A program made the position numbers and the translations under genes. A stretch of DNA of 64,000 bases from Termitidicoccus mucosus. GTDB lineage: Bacteria; Verrucomicrobiota; Verrucomicrobiia; Opitutales; Opitutaceae. Within the stretch, counting starts at the first letter, position 1. Each line of letters starts with the position of its first letter. Of the stretch, positions 9,770 through 18,599 are shown piece by piece. Below the pieces are notes generated by a model. The model had not been told where the DNA came from. It worked only from the letters and a program-made list of their open reading frames with translations, and searched no databases. The stretch covers positions 3,162,001 through 3,226,000 of the forward strand of contig NZ_CP109796.1 in NCBI RefSeq assembly GCF_038725785.1, read 5' to 3'.

Positions 9770-9851
9770 ATATAATATGACTCCACTTTGAATACGCCCT
9801 TTTCTCCGCGCACTCATTCCGAAACCGTAAACTTCTAAAAAAACAAATCCC

Positions 9852-12800
9852 ATGTCCATCGTCCGCCTCGGCATGGCTGCGGCGATTCTGGCCGCCGCCT
9901 GCCCCGCCCTTTCGCAATCCGTCGAAAACACCGATCCCCTGCGCGCCGGGTTTGTCCATCCGCCGGCCTCGGCGCGGCCAAAAGCATTTTGGCAGTGGAT
10001 GAACGGCCACGTAACGCGCGACGGCATCACGCGCGACCTCGAGGCGATGCGGCGCGTGGGACTGGGCGGCGTGCATATCTTCGATGGCGGCGCCTACCTG
10101 CCGTCCGGCCCCTCCGGCTATCTCAACGCGCGCTGGCGCGAGTTGATGACCCACGCGCTCAACGAGGGCGCGCGTCTCGGCCTCGACATCGGCATGCACA
10201 ACGCCCCGGGGTGGTCGAGCAGCGGCGGCCCGTGGATCACGCCGCCGCGCTCGATGCAGCAGCTCGTCTGGACGGAAACCACCGTGCGCGGCCCGGGCAT
10301 GATCGAAAAAACGCTGCCCCGCCCGCACGCCAACGAGGGCTGGTATCGCGACGCATTCGTGCTCGCCTTCCCGTCCCTGCCCGGCGAGGAGACGCCGTGT
10401 GAGGATTGTATCCATAAAATAACGACAAGCAGCGGCGGCGAGGTGAACAAGACCCATTTGAGCGACGGCCTGCCCTCCACCGGCCTGGACCTGGCGAAAG
10501 GCGAAACCCTCGTCGTCGAGTTGGGCGCGGACACCGAAATCCACGCGGTGACCGTCCACGGCCTCGACGGCAGGGCATTCCCGCCGCTGGCGCTCGAAGC
10601 GTCGACGGACGGCGCGCACTACGCGCCCTTGTGCCGGGTGACCGCCCCCGCCCGGCACGGCATCGCGGCGCCGGGGACCGCCGTCTTCCCGGCGAGAAAG
10701 GCGCGATACGTTCGCCTGGCGCCGGCAGCCGCCTGCGGGCTGTCCGAGTTCGTGCTGCACCGCGCGCCGCGCATCGAGGATTGGACGTTCAAGGCCAATT
10801 TCGCCTACCGCGTGAGCCGGCAGGTGGAAATGCCGGCGGGAGACGAATCCGTCCCGTCCATCGCGCCCCAGGCGGTGCGCGACATCACGGTGCACATGGA
10901 CGCCAGCGGACAGCTTCGCTGGGACGCGCCGCCGGGGGCGTGGACGATTCTCCGCATCGGGCACACCGGCACGGGACAGGCAAATATTTCCGCGTCGGAA
11001 GCCGGGCATGGCCTGGAAACGGACAAGTTCAGCCGCGAGGCGACGGAATTTCATTTCAACCAAGTCGTCGGCCGGGTGCTCGCCGACGCGGAGGCGTCCG
11101 GCGGCGGCGGACGGCTCCACGGCGTGCTCATCGACAGCTATGAGGCCGGCATGCAGAACTGGACCGCCTCGTTTCCGGAGGAGTTCCGGCGGCGCGCGGG
11201 TTACGACATCCGCCCGCGCATGCCCGCGATGCTGGGACGCGTCGTGGGCGGCGCCATGGAATCCGAGCGTTTTTTGTATGACGTGCGCCGCGTGCAGACG
11301 GAGCTCATGGCGGAAAGCTACTACGGACGGATGGCGGAATTGTGCCGCGCGCGGGGTCTGGTTTTTGCCGCGGAAGGCTACGGCCAGGGCGTGTTCGACG
11401 AGCTGGATGTCGCCGGGCTGCCGGATGTGCCGATGGGCGAATTCTGGGTGCGCACGCCGTGGTCGCCCAACCGGACCGCAAAAATGGTGGCCTCCGCGGC
11501 CCACGTTTACGGCAAACCCGTCGTGGCCGCGGAAGCCTTCACCGGCGAAGAGGCGACCTCCCGCTGGCTGGAGTATCCGTATGCGCTGAAGGCGCTGGGC
11601 GACGACATGTTCGCCCTCGGCATCAATCAACTCGTCTTCCATCGCTACGTGCACCAGCCGCATCCGGATGCCGCGCCGGGCATGACCATGGGGCCGTTCG
11701 GTTTCTTCTTTGAGCGCACCAACACGTGGTTCGAGCAAAGCTCCGGCTGGCTGGCCTATCTGTCGCGCTGCCAGCACATGCTCCGCCAAGGCGTCCCAGC
11801 CGCCGATGTGCTGTATTTCACCGGCGAGCGCCCGCCCGGCAGCACGCAGTTTTTTATCCCGGCGCCGCCGCCCGGATACGATTACGACCTCGCCTCGGCA
11901 AAGGTGCTGCTCGATCGCGTGACCGTGAAAGACGGCCTGCTGACATTGCCGGAAGGCAACACCTACCGGATGCTGGTGTTGCCGCCCGGACTGAAAGCGA
12001 TGACGCCGGAACTCGCCCGCAAATTGCGCGAATTTGCCCGGCAGGGCGCCGTCATCATCGGGCCGAGGCCGGAATGCTCCCCGTCGCTCCGCGGGCAGCC
12101 GGAAAGCGATCGCGAGGTGCGCCGCATCGCCGCCGAACTCTGGGACGCGGCCCCGGGCGGGCGACCGCTCGTCCGGCCAGCCGTCGCGATCGCGGACGCC
12201 GTCCGCGAGGCTGGCTTGAATCCGGATTTTGAATACACCAGCGCGGACGTCGGCGCGGAATTGTCCTGGCTGCACCGCAGGCTGCCCGACGGCGACCTGT
12301 ATTTTGTCGCCAACCGCCAGCGCCTCACGGTGGAGGCAAGCTGCGTCTTTCGCGTGGCCGGCCGCCGCCCGGAACTCTGGAACCCGCAAACCGGCGAGAC
12401 CGGTGACGCCGCGATCTATGCTTTTGAAGACACCCGCACGCGCATGCCGCTGCGCCTCGGGCCGGCGGAATCCGTGTTTGTCGTGTTCCGCAAACCGGCC
12501 GGCGGGGAAAACGCGGCATGGGTGCGCCGCGATGGACGCGAGATCCTGCACGCGGTGAAAACCGCCCGCCCGCCCGCGCCCGTCATCACGAATGAGTTCA
12601 CCATGGCCGTCTGGGCCAAACCCGACATCGACCTGCGGCTCATGCCCGAAGAATCGACCTCGGGCCGGCTCGACGAGACGGGCAAGTTCTACGCGATCCC
12701 GGCGGCGGAAGGCGACACGCTCCACGGCGCCGGCCACGCCATCGCGGGACTGGCCATCGGGCGCAATGGCGCCTACGTGATCGAACGGGCGCGCGACCGC

Positions 12801-13856
12801 TCGCCCGCGGTGCTCGTCGAGCGGCGGCCGGTCTCCGGCTGGACGCATTTCGCCATGACCTATCGCGACGGGAAACCGCGCCTCTACATCGACGGCAAAC
12901 TCGCGCGCGAGGGCCTGGCCTCCGGGAGCATCGTGCATCCCGGCGTCGGCTCGCCGCCACCGTCGCCCGGGGCCATCCTGCAATTCGACGGGCTCGCCGC
13001 CGTGATGGGCGCGTCGGGCCAGCCGCTGCCGCCCTCGCAAGGACGCTCGTTTCTCTTTGAGGGCAATATGACGGCGCCGGAATTGTTCGGCGAATGCCTG
13101 CCGGACGACGCCATCGCCGCACTGGCCGCGCGCGGCCTGCCTTCGCCGGAACCTCCGCCCGCGGTCGAGCTGTCGGCGCTGGATGACGGCTCGGTCACGG
13201 GCCTGTTCTGGTCGTCCGGCCATTACGAACTCCCGACCGGAAGCGCGCTCGCCGTCGCGGTGCCACCGCCCCTCGACATCGGGGGCGAGTGGCGGGTGGC
13301 GTTCCCTCCCGGACGGGGCGCGCCGGCGTCCGTCGTGATGGAATCGCCCGGCTCGTGGCACCGGCATGCCGATGCTGGCGTCCGGCATTTCTCCGGCACC
13401 GCCGTTTACACCAAGACCATCCGGGTGCCCGCCGCCTTCCTCGGCGGCGGGAAACGCGTGGTCCTCGACCTCGGGCGCGTGGAGGTGGTGGCCGAAGTGC
13501 GCGTGAACGGACACGCTTTCGCCCCGCTTTGGCAAGAGCCATTCCGCGTGGACGTGACCGACGCCATCCGGCCCGGGGACAACGCGCTGGAAATCCATGT
13601 GACAAACCTATGGGCGAACCGGCTGATCGGCGACGAATCGCTGCCCGCCGAGAATGAATATGAAAACGCGCACTGGCGGCACGGCATCAAGCGCCTGCCT
13701 TCCTGGTATGCCGAAGGCGCGCCCAAACCGGCGGGCGGGCGCACCACCTTCGCCACATGGCAATTTTATGACAAAGACGAGCCTCTGCTGGAATCCGGTC
13801 TGCTCGGCCCGGTGCGGCTGCTGAACCCGGTGCGGCGGACGTTCCCCGCCCGGTAA
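9852..13856 (+). CDS. Secreted GH106 alpha-L-rhamnosidase-like enzyme with LamG-like domain
   Basis: This 1334-residue protein has a signal peptide (1-21, ALSQS). The N-terminal catalytic part (about 35-900) carries GH106 hallmarks: FWQWMNGHVTRDGITRDLEA, GLGGVHIFDGG, and HNAPGWSSSGGPWITPP. A discoidin-like beta-sandwich is inserted at about 220-300. From about 914 to 1096 a concanavalin/LamG-like segment is present (FTMAVWAKPD, SGWTHFAMTYRDGKPRLYID). The C-terminus (about 1165-1265) is a galactose-binding-type sandwich. GH106 enzymes remove alpha-L-rhamnose from rhamnogalacturonan and related glycans. The LamG-like insertion is larger than I expect for the family. A 3.8-kb open frame on the opposite strand is a codon-bias artefact. 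Confidence 0.85.
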   Translation: MSIVRLGMAAAILAAACPALSQSVENTDPLRAGFVHPPASARPKAFWQWMNGHVTRDGITRDLEAMRRVGLGGVHIFDGGAYLPSGPSGYLNARWRELMTHALNEGARLGLDIGMHNAPGWSSSGGPWITPPRSMQQLVWTETTVRGPGMIEKTLPRPHANEGWYRDAFVLAFPSLPGEETPCEDCIHKITTSSGGEVNKTHLSDGLPSTGLDLAKGETLVVELGADTEIHAVTVHGLDGRAFPPLALEASTDGAHYAPLCRVTAPARHGIAAPGTAVFPARKARYVRLAPAAACGLSEFVLHRAPRIEDWTFKANFAYRVSRQVEMPAGDESVPSIAPQAVRDITVHMDASGQLRWDAPPGAWTILRIGHTGTGQANISASEAGHGLETDKFSREATEFHFNQVVGRVLADAEASGGGGRLHGVLIDSYEAGMQNWTASFPEEFRRRAGYDIRPRMPAMLGRVVGGAMESERFLYDVRRVQTELMAESYYGRMAELCRARGLVFAAEGYGQGVFDELDVAGLPDVPMGEFWVRTPWSPNRTAKMVASAAHVYGKPVVAAEAFTGEEATSRWLEYPYALKALGDDMFALGINQLVFHRYVHQPHPDAAPGMTMGPFGFFFERTNTWFEQSSGWLAYLSRCQHMLRQGVPAADVLYFTGERPPGSTQFFIPAPPPGYDYDLASAKVLLDRVTVKDGLLTLPEGNTYRMLVLPPGLKAMTPELARKLREFARQGAVIIGPRPECSPSLRGQPESDREVRRIAAELWDAAPGGRPLVRPAVAIADAVREAGLNPDFEYTSADVGAELSWLHRRLPDGDLYFVANRQRLTVEASCVFRVAGRRPELWNPQTGETGDAAIYAFEDTRTRMPLRLGPAESVFVVFRKPAGGENAAWVRRDGREILHAVKTARPPAPVITNEFTMAVWAKPDIDLRLMPEESTSGRLDETGKFYAIPAAEGDTLHGAGHAIAGLAIGRNGAYVIERARDRSPAVLVERRPVSGWTHFAMTYRDGKPRLYIDGKLAREGLASGSIVHPGVGSPPPSPGAILQFDGLAAVMGASGQPLPPSQGRSFLFEGNMTAPELFGECLPDDAIAALAARGLPSPEPPPAVELSALDDGSVTGLFWSSGHYELPTGSALAVAVPPPLDIGGEWRVAFPPGRGAPASVVMESPGSWHRHADAGVRHFSGTAVYTKTIRVPAAFLGGGKRVVLDLGRVEVVAEVRVNGHAFAPLWQEPFRVDVTDAIRPGDNALEIHVTNLWANRLIGDESLPAENEYENAHWRHGIKRLPSWYAEGAPKPAGGRTTFATWQFYDKDEPLLESGLLGPVRLLNPVRRTFPAR

Positions 13857-14202
13857 AAACAAAAGCCAAGCGCAGACGCGTGAGCGACTGGGAGCGCCGG
13901 CTTCCAGCCGGCAGGTAGCACGGGCGACTCGGCTGCGGGCTTGGCGACGCTTCGCGTCGTCTGCCGGCTGGAAGCCGGCGCTCCCAGTCGCTGGCGCGGG
14001 GGCGGACGGGCCACGGTTGCGATGGGCCGTGGCCGGGTGGAATGCTGGTCGCCCGTGCCACACGATCCTCCACTCGCGCAATCCGGGTTGAAATACCCAA
14101 AAATCGGACTGGCCGATAAACGGCGGGCGTGCCTGTTTTTCGGCACGCGCCGACGCTGGGAAACAACCGCGGCTCCATTGGCAGGGGCCGCAATTTCATC
14201 CC
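13857..14202. other. Gene-free region dominated by an inverted repeat
   Basis: This 346-bp gap contains the inverted repeat at 13883-13992 and a small hairpin (GCGTGCC/GGCACGC) near 14127-14149. I see no gene. Confidence 0.55.
13883..13992. repeat. 31-nt perfect inverted repeat
   Basis: The arms at 13883-13913 and 13962-13992 are perfect reverse complements beginning AGCGACTGGGAGCGCCGGCT. The 48-nt loop holds its own hairpin (GACGC-TTC-GCGTC). The left arm recurs exactly at 47373-47403, so this is a dispersed family and not a gene-specific terminator. Confidence 0.85.
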
Positions 14203-15342
14203 ATGCAATTTCGCTTTTCCCTCCTCGCCGCGTTCGCGGCGGTCGCGTTCTGCGCGCTACCCGCGCGCGCCCTTGACCGGCCCGAAATCACGTTTCCCGT
14301 TTTTCAATTTCCGGCCGACCGGATTCCGCGCGTCGATGGCGACGGGGCCGACTGGGACATCGTGCCGGAGAGTTATGTGGTCGGCAGCAAAGAACTCGTG
14401 GACGGCTCGACAAAACCGCGCCAGCACGATCCCAAGAACCTCGATGTGCGCGTGCGCGTCGGCTGGGTGAAGGGGCTCAACCGGCTTTATTTTCTCTACG
14501 AAGCTTATGATGATTACTGGGATTTTTCCCAGCCCGGCCTGCACAACGACACCTTTGAATTGATCGTCGATGGCGATGCGTCGGGCGGCGTGCTGGTGGA
14601 TTCGTCGCAGAAATCGGTCTGGAGGCCGGAGATCGTCGGCGAGCGCCGCATGACGCCGGACGGACGCATCAGCCCGGCCCAGGAAAAATGGGCGATTCAC
14701 GGTGTGCATGCGCAGAACTACCACATCTTCACGCCCGCGGTGGACAAGGACTGGGCGCTCGCGTGGGGCTCGGCCACGTGGACGAAGGAACTGCCGTGGG
14801 CCAATGCCGCGACGAAGTTTGATTTCAAGCCCGGCGAGCCCGGGAAACTGACGCTCGAGTTCTGGATCACGCCCTTCGACTACGCGGGCCCCGAGGGCCC
14901 GGAACGCGCGGTGGAGTCGCTGCTCTACGAAAACAAAATCATCGGCCTGGGCTGGATCATCATCGACTACGACAACGCGGAGTCCGGCGGGCGAAACAAC
15001 GGATTCTGGATGCTCGGACGGCAGCGCTCCATGTTTGGCGACGCGTCCGGCCTGCCCGCCTTCCGCCTCATGCCGCAGGAACCGTTTTTGCGGGAGAAGC
15101 GAATCGACGCGCAATGGTCGTTCAAGCTGGTGGACATCGACCGGCGGGTGGTGGCCTTCAAGGACGAATCCGTCGGCGAGGTCACCGCGTGGCATTGGGA
15201 CTTCGGCGACGGCCAGACCTCCACGGAACAGCATCCGCTCCATGCCTACGAAAAACCCGGAAACTACGTGGTGATTCTCGACATCGAGGGGCCCGCCGGA
15301 AAGTCGCGCCACTCGAAAGTGTGGGACGTGCAGATGCGCTGA
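14203..15342 (+). CDS. Secreted CBM9-like and PKD domain protein
   Basis: The 379-residue protein has a signal peptide (1-23, cleavage near ARALD). Residues about 40-290 resemble the carbohydrate-binding CBM9/DOMON-type sandwich (IPRVDGDGADWDIVP; NRLYFLYEAYDDYWDF; NDTFELIVDGDASGG). The C-terminus (about 310-379) is a PKD domain with the classic WDFGDGQTSTEQHPLHAY motif and a final NYVVILDI strand. No catalytic site is evident. It probably binds glycan at the cell surface in support of the upstream hydrolases. Confidence 0.75.
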   Translation: MQFRFSLLAAFAAVAFCALPARALDRPEITFPVFQFPADRIPRVDGDGADWDIVPESYVVGSKELVDGSTKPRQHDPKNLDVRVRVGWVKGLNRLYFLYEAYDDYWDFSQPGLHNDTFELIVDGDASGGVLVDSSQKSVWRPEIVGERRMTPDGRISPAQEKWAIHGVHAQNYHIFTPAVDKDWALAWGSATWTKELPWANAATKFDFKPGEPGKLTLEFWITPFDYAGPEGPERAVESLLYENKIIGLGWIIIDYDNAESGGRNNGFWMLGRQRSMFGDASGLPAFRLMPQEPFLREKRIDAQWSFKLVDIDRRVVAFKDESVGEVTAWHWDFGDGQTSTEQHPLHAYEKPGNYVVILDIEGPAGKSRHSKVWDVQMR

Positions 15343-15364
15343 GGCCCGGGTTTGTGTCAGCGCC

Positions 15365-15440
15365 CTCTTTCTTCTTTCCTCTTTATCTTTCTCTTTCGTC
15401 AGGAACGAGTGGGGAGAAAGAGGAAAGAGAAAGAAGAAAG
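15365..15440. repeat. Polypyrimidine/polypurine inverted repeat, copy 2
   Basis: CTCTTTCTTCTTTCCTCTTT is followed after a short loop by GAGAAAGAGGAAAGAGAAAG. It shares its words with the element at 9659-9769. It sits between the PKD gene and the flavoprotein gene. Confidence 0.7.
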
Positions 15441-15592
15441 ATTACGGCGGTGACATCATTTTGGGTTACACCCGCTGAGGCGCGACCCGCTGCATTTCGG
15501 GTTGCACGCCTGCGGATGCGTGCGCAAAACGGGCCTTTCATGGCACGATTTTCCGACTACGAAAACATCACTCCCGCATCGCAGGAGGCGCG

Positions 15593-17149
15593 ATGAGCGG
15601 CACGCGCACTCATTACGACACGGTCATCATTGGCGCGGGCATGTCGGGGCTCGCGGCGGGCATCCGGCTCGCGCATTTCGGGCGGCGCGTGTGCATCTTC
15701 GAGCGGCACAACGCCGTCGGCGGGCTCAACAGCTTCTACAGCCAGGGCGGGCGGAAATTCGACGTCGGCCTGCACGCGGTGACCAATTACACGCGGCCCG
15801 GCGTGAAGGGCACGCCGTTGACGAAACTGCTGCGCCAGCTCCGCATCGACCGCGACGAATTTGCGTTGTGCGAACAGAAGCAGTCGCGCGTCGCGTTCGG
15901 GCCGCGGGGCGGGGTGTCGCTGCGTTTCACGAATGACTTTGCCGTGCTCGAAAGCGAGGTCGCGCAAACGTTTCCCGCGCAGATCGACGGATTCCGGCGG
16001 CTGGTCGCGGCGATCCGCTCGCATGACGACGTGTCGCTCGACGCGCGCCCGGTGCCGGCGCGGGAGGTGGTGCGCGCACACATCGGCGACCCGTTGCTGG
16101 AGGACATGCTGTTCTGCCCGGTCATGTACTACGGCAGCGCGCAGGAGCACGACATGGAGTTCGGCCAGTTCGTCATCATGTTCAAGGCGCTCTTCTTCGA
16201 GGGCTTCGCGCGTCCGCTGGACGGCGTGCGCGTGATCCTGCGCGTGCTGCTCGACAAATACCGGCAGGCCGGCGGCGAGCGGCGCATGAAGTGCGGCGTG
16301 AAAAAAATCATCGCGCGCGCGGGCCGGGCTGCGGCGCTCGTGCTCGACGACGGCACGGAAGTCACGGCCGACCACGTCATCAGCAGCATCGGCGCGCCGG
16401 AGACTGAGAGCCTGATTGTTGAATGCGGAATGCGGAATGCGGTTCCGAGCGCAGCGAGAAGCCTGACATGCGGAATGGAAGAAAAACAAGAACCCGCTGC
16501 AGCCGGAGGGCTTGAAATTCCGCAATCCGCAATCCGCATTCCGCATTCCTCGATTCCGCAGCCGGTCCAGCCGCCCGGGCGTTTGAGCTATGTCGAGACC
16601 ATCAGCGTGCTCGACCGCGAGCCCGCCGCGCTGGGGTGGGGTGACGACACGATTGTGTTTTTCAACGACTCCCCGCGCTTCACCTACGCGCGGCCCGGCG
16701 GGCAGGTGGATTTGCGCAGCGGCGTGATTTGTTTTCCCAACAATTTCGCCTATCCCGACGGGCAGCGCCTGCCGGAAGGCTGGTTCCGCTGCACCTGTCT
16801 CGCGAATTACGACCGCTGGGCCGGCCTGCCGGAGGACGCCTATCGCGCGGACAAGGCGCGCTGGTTCGCCGCCATCACGCGCAACGCGCAACGCTTCCTG
16901 CCGCCGCTGCCGCCGGGCACGCTGGAGGCAGCGACGGCGGCGACCGACATGTTCACGCCGCGCACGATCACGCGCTACACGGACCGTGCCGCCGGCGCGA
17001 TCTACGGTTCGCCGGTGAAAAACCGCCAGGGCCGCACGCGCCTGGAGAACCTCTATCTTTGCGGCACCGACCAGGGCTTTCTGGGCATCATCGGCGCGAT
17101 GCTCAGCGGCATCTCGATGGCGAACTACCACATCCTGCAAAAGGGCTGA
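15593..17149 (+). CDS. CrtI/phytoene desaturase-family FAD oxidoreductase with in-frame repeat insertion
   Basis: The 518-residue protein starts with an FAD-binding Rossmann motif (VIIGAGMSGLAAGIRLAHFG, about 9-28, then FERHNAVGG). It ends with the FAD-contact block typical of the CrtI family (LYLCGTDQGFLGIIGAMLSG, near 490). It could be a carotenoid or other polyisoprenoid desaturase/isomerase, or a retinol saturase-like enzyme; the substrate is unknown. Residues about 274-324 (ECGMRNAVPSAAR...) are encoded by an inverted repeat element (16428-16556) and do not look like family sequence. The frame is kept, so the gene may still be functional. GlcD and GlcF genes follow on the same strand. 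Confidence 0.8.
   Translation: MSGTRTHYDTVIIGAGMSGLAAGIRLAHFGRRVCIFERHNAVGGLNSFYSQGGRKFDVGLHAVTNYTRPGVKGTPLTKLLRQLRIDRDEFALCEQKQSRVAFGPRGGVSLRFTNDFAVLESEVAQTFPAQIDGFRRLVAAIRSHDDVSLDARPVPAREVVRAHIGDPLLEDMLFCPVMYYGSAQEHDMEFGQFVIMFKALFFEGFARPLDGVRVILRVLLDKYRQAGGERRMKCGVKKIIARAGRAAALVLDDGTEVTADHVISSIGAPETESLIVECGMRNAVPSAARSLTCGMEEKQEPAAAGGLEIPQSAIRIPHSSIPQPVQPPGRLSYVETISVLDREPAALGWGDDTIVFFNDSPRFTYARPGGQVDLRSGVICFPNNFAYPDGQRLPEGWFRCTCLANYDRWAGLPEDAYRADKARWFAAITRNAQRFLPPLPPGTLEAATAATDMFTPRTITRYTDRAAGAIYGSPVKNRQGRTRLENLYLCGTDQGFLGIIGAMLSGISMANYHILQKG
16428..16556. repeat. GAATGCG inverted repeat element inside a coding gene
   Basis: The left arm is tandem GAATGCG units (GAATGCGGAATGCGGAATGC) and the right arm holds their complements (CCGCATTCCGCATTC). 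The element interrupts the CrtI-like gene in frame and adds about 50 residues. Confidence 0.75.
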
Positions 17150-17223
17150 GCGCGGCGGCGGTCCTCGCGGCGCACGATTCTCACCGTTGACGGCGGGTGG
17201 ATGGGATGTCTCGATACTGCGCC

Positions 17224-18597
17224 ATGCCCCGCATCATAGACGCGCTCATCGGGCGCCTCGGCCCTGAAAACGTCCTCACGGAAAAAGAGGACATCCTGCC
17301 CTACGGCTTTGACGGCACCGCCGCCCTGAAACAACTCCCGCTCGCCGTCGTGTTCCCGCACGCCGCGGCGGAGGTGGCGACCGTCGTCCGGCTCGCGCGC
17401 GAAGAGCGTGTCCCCATCGTGACGCGCGGCAGCGGCACCGGACTTTCGGGCGGCAGCGTGCCGGCGCCCGGCGCGCTCGTGCTGTGCCTGGCGCATATGG
17501 ACAAGGTGCTGGAGCTCGACACAAAAAATCTCACCCTGCTCGCCGAGGCCGGCGCGGTCACGCAGGACATCTACAACCGCGCCGACGCGGCCGGTTTGTT
17601 TTTCCCGCCCGACCCCGGCTCGATGAAAATTTCCACGATCGGGGGCAACGTCGCGGAAAACTCCGGCGGACTGCGCGGCCTGAAATACGGCGTCACGCGC
17701 GACTATGTGATGGGGCTGGAGGTCGTGCTCGCCGACGGTTCGACCTGCTGGCTGGGCAGCAAATGCGTAAAAGATGTCGCCGGCTACAATCTCCGCGATC
17801 TCTTCATCGGCAGCGAGGGCACGCTGGGCGTGATCACGAAGGTGCTGCTCAAGCTCCTGCCCAAGCCGGCCGCGCGCCAGACGCTGCTGGCCACGTTTGC
17901 CGCGATGGATGCCGCCGCCGGGACCGTCTCGGCCATCATCGCGGCCAAAATCATCCCGTGCACGCTGGAGTTTCTCGACCGCAAAACCATCCGGTGCGTG
18001 GAGGATTTCGCGCACGCCGGCCTGCCGCGCGACGCCGACGCGATCCTGCTGATCGAGACCGACGGGCACCCCGCGGCGGTCGCCGACGAGGCGGCGAAGA
18101 TCGAGGAGCTTTGCGCCGCGCACGGCGCGACTTCGGTGAAACGCGCCACGTCCGCCGAGGAGGCCGTGCGCCTCGCAACGGCGCGCCGCAGCGCGTTCAG
18201 CGCGCTCGCCCGGCTCCGTCCGACCACGATCCTGGAGGACGTGACCGTGCCGCGCAGCGAACTCGCCGGCATGGTGCGCGCCGTGCAGGCGGTCGCGGAA
18301 AAACACCGCCTCGACATCGCGACCTTCGGGCACTTCGGCGACGGCAACCTGCACCCGACCATCCTCACCGACGAGCGCGACGCGGACGAAATGGCGCGCG
18401 TCGAGCTCGCGTTTGCCGACATCGTGGAGGCGGCGCTCGCGCGCGGCGGCACCATCACCGGCGAGCATGGCGTCGGGCTCGCGAAGAAACCGTATCTGAA
18501 ACGCCAGCTCGGCGACGACAGCCACGCGCTGCTGCGCGCGGTCAAGCGGACCCTCGATCCCGAGGGGCTGCTCAATCCCGGCAAAATCCTCGACTGA
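17224..18597 (+). CDS. glcD: Glycolate/D-lactate oxidase FAD subunit GlcD
   Basis: This is a VAO/PCMH-type FAD enzyme oxidising a 2-hydroxyacid such as glycolate or D-lactate. Recognisable segments include TRGSGTGLSGG (FAD pyrophosphate region), DPGSMKISTIGGNVAENSGG, KYGVTRDYVMGLEVVLADG, and the C-terminal HFGDGNLHPTI and GEHGVGLAKK motifs. The ATG at 17224 gives a start (MPRIIDALIGRLGPENVLTE) typical of the family; an in-frame ATG at 17197 would add nine residues. It is followed directly by GlcF (start 2 bp after the stop), implying one complex that feeds electrons to the iron-sulfur subunit. Confidence 0.9.
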   Translation: MPRIIDALIGRLGPENVLTEKEDILPYGFDGTAALKQLPLAVVFPHAAAEVATVVRLAREERVPIVTRGSGTGLSGGSVPAPGALVLCLAHMDKVLELDTKNLTLLAEAGAVTQDIYNRADAAGLFFPPDPGSMKISTIGGNVAENSGGLRGLKYGVTRDYVMGLEVVLADGSTCWLGSKCVKDVAGYNLRDLFIGSEGTLGVITKVLLKLLPKPAARQTLLATFAAMDAAAGTVSAIIAAKIIPCTLEFLDRKTIRCVEDFAHAGLPRDADAILLIETDGHPAAVADEAAKIEELCAAHGATSVKRATSAEEAVRLATARRSAFSALARLRPTTILEDVTVPRSELAGMVRAVQAVAEKHRLDIATFGHFGDGNLHPTILTDERDADEMARVELAFADIVEAALARGGTITGEHGVGLAKKPYLKRQLGDDSHALLRAVKRTLDPEGLLNPGKILD

Positions 18598-18599
18598 AA

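Noticed and set aside
9768-13598. A 1276-codon open frame on the minus strand opposite the GH106 gene
   Set aside because: Its translation is Arg/His/Gly-rich low-complexity sequence with no family features; it is a side effect of GC-rich codons on the other strand.
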